From positions 1-7,441 of the forward strand of contig CANGVB010000172.1 of the NCBI GenBank assembly GCA_947456995.1: 7,441 nucleotides of DNA, given 5' to 3'. The position numbers were made by a program, and so were the translations under genes. Source of the stretch: Bryobacteraceae bacterium. GTDB lineage: Bacteria; Acidobacteriota; Terriglobia; Bryobacterales; Bryobacteraceae. The number at the start of each line of letters is the position of its first letter. Position 1 is the stretch's first letter. Positions 6,093 through 7,441 of the stretch are shown in pieces. The notes beneath the pieces are model-generated. The model was not told where the DNA came from and did no database searches. It worked only from the letters and a program-made list of their open reading frames with translations.

Positions 6093-6099
6093 TCAGCAT
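6082..6099 (-). other. Five-codon open frame (MLILR) over the 5' arm of the hairpin
   Basis: ATG 6099 opens ATG CTG ATC CTC CGA TAA, whose stop lies in the hairpin loop. A ribosome on it would cover the 5' arm and free the Shine-Dalgarno, as in leader-peptide translational control. It is in the same frame as the 97-residue gene, so it may instead be the remains of a longer N-terminus cut by the TAA. It has only a weak purine stretch (AAGA) upstream and could be chance. Confidence 0.25.
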
Positions 6100-6118
6100 C
6101 AATCTTGAGCGAACGGGT

Positions 6119-6940
6119 CTATTTAGCCGCGATGATTTCGAGCAGTTCGATATCAAAGAGGAGAGCTGCGCCGCCAGGGATCGAAGGACGGCCGCTATCG
6201 CCGTAAGCGATGCTCGACGGGCAAACCAGCTTGGCCTTGCCGCCTACCTTCATCTTCTGTACGCCTTCAGTCCAGCAGGGGATTACCTGCCCGAGCGGAA
6301 ATTGCGCGGGCTCGTTGCGCTTGTAGGAGCTGTCAAATTCGGTGCCGTCGGTGAGGGTGCCACGATAGTGAACCTTCACTGTGTCGCTCGCTGTCGGGGA
6401 AGCTCCGGTACCGGGACTGACTTCTTTGTAGATCAGACCAGACTCCGTCTTGAGCGCACCCAACTCGGCTGCGGCCTTTACGAGATAAGCGGCGGAGTTT
6501 GCCTTTTCCCGTTCTGCAACGCGTGCGGCACGGCTCTGTTGCAGGCCCTGCAGTTTGGGGCCCCACTCTTCGATCGGTACGGCAGGCTGCTTGGCGGCTG
6601 CGTCAGCAATGGCGCGCTGCACGATTGCGATGTCGGCGGCCGAAAGATCAAAAGACTGAATCGAGCGATAGATCGACAAACCAAGTGCATAGACGGTTTT
6701 TTCGTCGTCTGTGTTCAGCGTTGCGACGGGAGCAGCTTTCGGGGCTACAGCAGGCTTTGGAGCAGTCCTGACCGCGGGCTTTGCGACGGGAGCCCCGGGA
6801 GCCTTAGCGGCTGCAGGAGCAGGAGCCTTCGCGGCGGGAGTCGCGGTTTTGGCGGCGGGAGTTTTTGCCGCTGGGGCCGGGCCTTTCGCGGCTGGCGCCT
6901 GAGCCATCAAAAGAACAAGTAAAGTCGGAGCGAAACACAT
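6119..6940 (-). CDS. FKBP-type peptidyl-prolyl cis-trans isomerase, Mip/FkpA-like, with Ala/Pro/Lys linker
   Basis: This 273-residue protein has a short hydrophobic N-terminus (1-14) that may be a signal sequence, though it lacks a basic n-region. A low-complexity linker (about 15-73) follows, then a helical FKBP-N-type dimerisation region (about 77-165) and an FKBP domain (about 166-270). Substrate-pocket residues are present: VHY (190-192), EFDSS (201-205), F214, VIPCW (219-223), AYG (245-247) and the LLFDIELL strand. It would speed prolyl isomerisation and act as a chaperone, probably in the periplasm. Cys222 and Cys240 occur together in the catalytic domain. ATG 6940 lies 9 bases after the nitrilase stop, and its GAAGGG abuts the ATG with no spacer, so translation probably depends on coupling. 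ATG 6907 is an alternative that would remove the hydrophobic segment. The FKBP identity is secure; the start and export are less so. Confidence 0.9.
   Translation of the reverse strand: MCFAPTLLVLLMAQAPAAKGPAPAAKTPAAKTATPAAKAPAPAAAKAPGAPVAKPAVRTAPKPAVAPKAAPVATLNTDDEKTVYALGLSIYRSIQSFDLSAADIAIVQRAIADAAAKQPAVPIEEWGPKLQGLQQSRAARVAEREKANSAAYLVKAAAELGALKTESGLIYKEVSPGTGASPTASDTVKVHYRGTLTDGTEFDSSYKRNEPAQFPLGQVIPCWTEGVQKMKVGGKAKLVCPSSIAYGDSGRPSIPGGAALLFDIELLEIIAAK
6722..6898 (-). repeat. Low-complexity Ala/Pro/Lys-repeat coding tract in the FKBP gene
   Basis: Residues about 15-73 consist of degenerate PAAK, APAAK and AKTP units with no aromatic residues, encoded by repeated GC-rich motifs. It is probably a flexible, basic linker that holds the FKBP module away from its N-terminus. 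Such tracts vary in copy number by replication slippage. Confidence 0.75.
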
Positions 6941-6949
6941 CCCTTCAGC

Positions 6950-7441
6950 TTAGCGAAGTTGCGCTGCCGGTGAGAGATCCAGACGAGTCTCGCGCATACG
7001 CCGAGCCTTCATATCACCGAGAAACTTTTCCCGGTGGCTTAGATTCAGATCCACTTCCGCATAGGTAGCAGTGCCATTGGCTTTCGCTTCACTCAGGCGA
7101 TCCCCCATCGGATTTTGAATATAGGTGGGATGATCATAGCCGCTGGATACCAGTGTGAAGCGGCCTTCGATACTACGGGCCTTTGCCAGCCATTCGTTGC
7201 CGCCCCAGATTGGCATGGCCACCACTTCTGCCCCTTGCATCGCGAGGAGCTTCGAGGGCTCGGCGAAGAAAACGTCGTAGCAAACCATGATGCCCAGCTT
7301 GCCGAAGTCGGTATCAAACACCATCATTTTGTCGCCTGGGGAAAGCCCTCGCTCAATCTCTTCGCGCGGCAACATCACCTTGCGATATTTGCCAGCCAGT
7401 TTGCCTTCGCGGTCCAGCAGGATTGCGGTGTTATAGATAAA
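6950..7441 (-). CDS. Carbon-nitrogen hydrolase (nitrilase superfamily), 5' end outside window
   Basis: The last 163 residues of the protein are present and the frame continues past the right edge. The stretch begins with the family-typical IYNTAILLDREG, then GKYRK with the catalytic Lys at 7379-7381, then GIMVCYDVFF with the nucleophile Cys at 7280-7282. The catalytic Glu lies in the missing N-terminal part. Later landmarks are the GAEVVAMPIWGG segment, ARSIEGRF, TLVSSGYD and a C-terminal VDLN followed by GDMKARR. The enzyme hydrolyses a non-peptide C-N bond, most likely of an amide or carbamoyl substrate; the substrate cannot be told from this part. No signal peptide can be judged. It is the first visible gene of the minus-strand run and lies 9 bases before the FKBP gene, in the same frame, so they are probably cotranscribed. 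Confidence 0.88.
   Translation of the reverse strand, partial: FIYNTAILLDREGKLAGKYRKVMLPREEIERGLSPGDKMMVFDTDFGKLGIMVCYDVFFAEPSKLLAMQGAEVVAMPIWGGNEWLAKARSIEGRFTLVSSGYDHPTYIQNPMGDRLSEAKANGTATYAEVDLNLSHREKFLGDMKARRMRETRLDLSPAAQLR

Noticed and set aside
6302..6922. Plus-strand 206-codon frame antisense to the FKBP gene
   Set aside because: Its Cys, Gly and Arg-rich content is the mirror of the FKBP gene and its linker; the opposite strand has a clear FKBP domain.

Overview
The window looks like a chromosomal segment of a moderately GC-rich Gram-negative bacterium, most likely an acidobacterium of the Bryobacter/Solibacter kind. This rests on the FecR plus tryptophan-rich DUF6600-type exported protein at the left, the secreted-type FKBP isomerase and the general gene style. 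No marker gene confirms it, so treat the taxonomy as inference. No rRNA, tRNA, CRISPR array, insertion sequence or integrase is visible.

Layout: (1) 1-1562, minus strand, an exported FecR/DUF6600-like protein that runs off the left edge. (2) A 73-bp divergent gap. (3) 1636-3864, plus strand, a large YfhO-family polytopic membrane protein, probably a GT-C-type glycosyltransferase. (4) 3845-7441, minus strand, a co-oriented run of five genes. Reading in the direction of transcription these are a nitrilase-superfamily amidohydrolase (5' end outside the window), a Mip/FkpA-type FKBP prolyl isomerase, a 97-residue helical protein of unknown function, a 275-residue helical or coiled-coil protein of unknown function, and a GvpN-like MoxR-type AAA+ ATPase. 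The last two overlap by 4 bp. The GvpN gene and the YfhO gene meet tail to tail and overlap by 20 bp.

The most interesting part is 3845-6118. A gas-vesicle-type GvpN ATPase is translationally linked to an unrecognised helical protein carrying a roughly 31-residue repeat, with a small helical protein upstream. No gvpA or other recognisable gas vesicle gene lies in the window, and both flanks are unrelated genes. The ATPase also departs from the usual GvpN motifs: Ala replaces the middle Gly of the P-loop, and Asp-Asp replaces Asp-Glu in Walker B. The module may be a remnant or relocated gas vesicle accessory operon, or a GvpN-derived ATPase with its own coiled-coil partners.

Two RNA-level signals sit in this module. 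The very strong Shine-Dalgarno of the 97-residue gene lies inside a perfect 8-bp hairpin, whose other arm is covered by a five-codon open frame ending in the loop. The 180-bp gap before the 275-residue gene contains GC-rich segments that can pair in mutually exclusive ways. Both are inferences from sequence alone.
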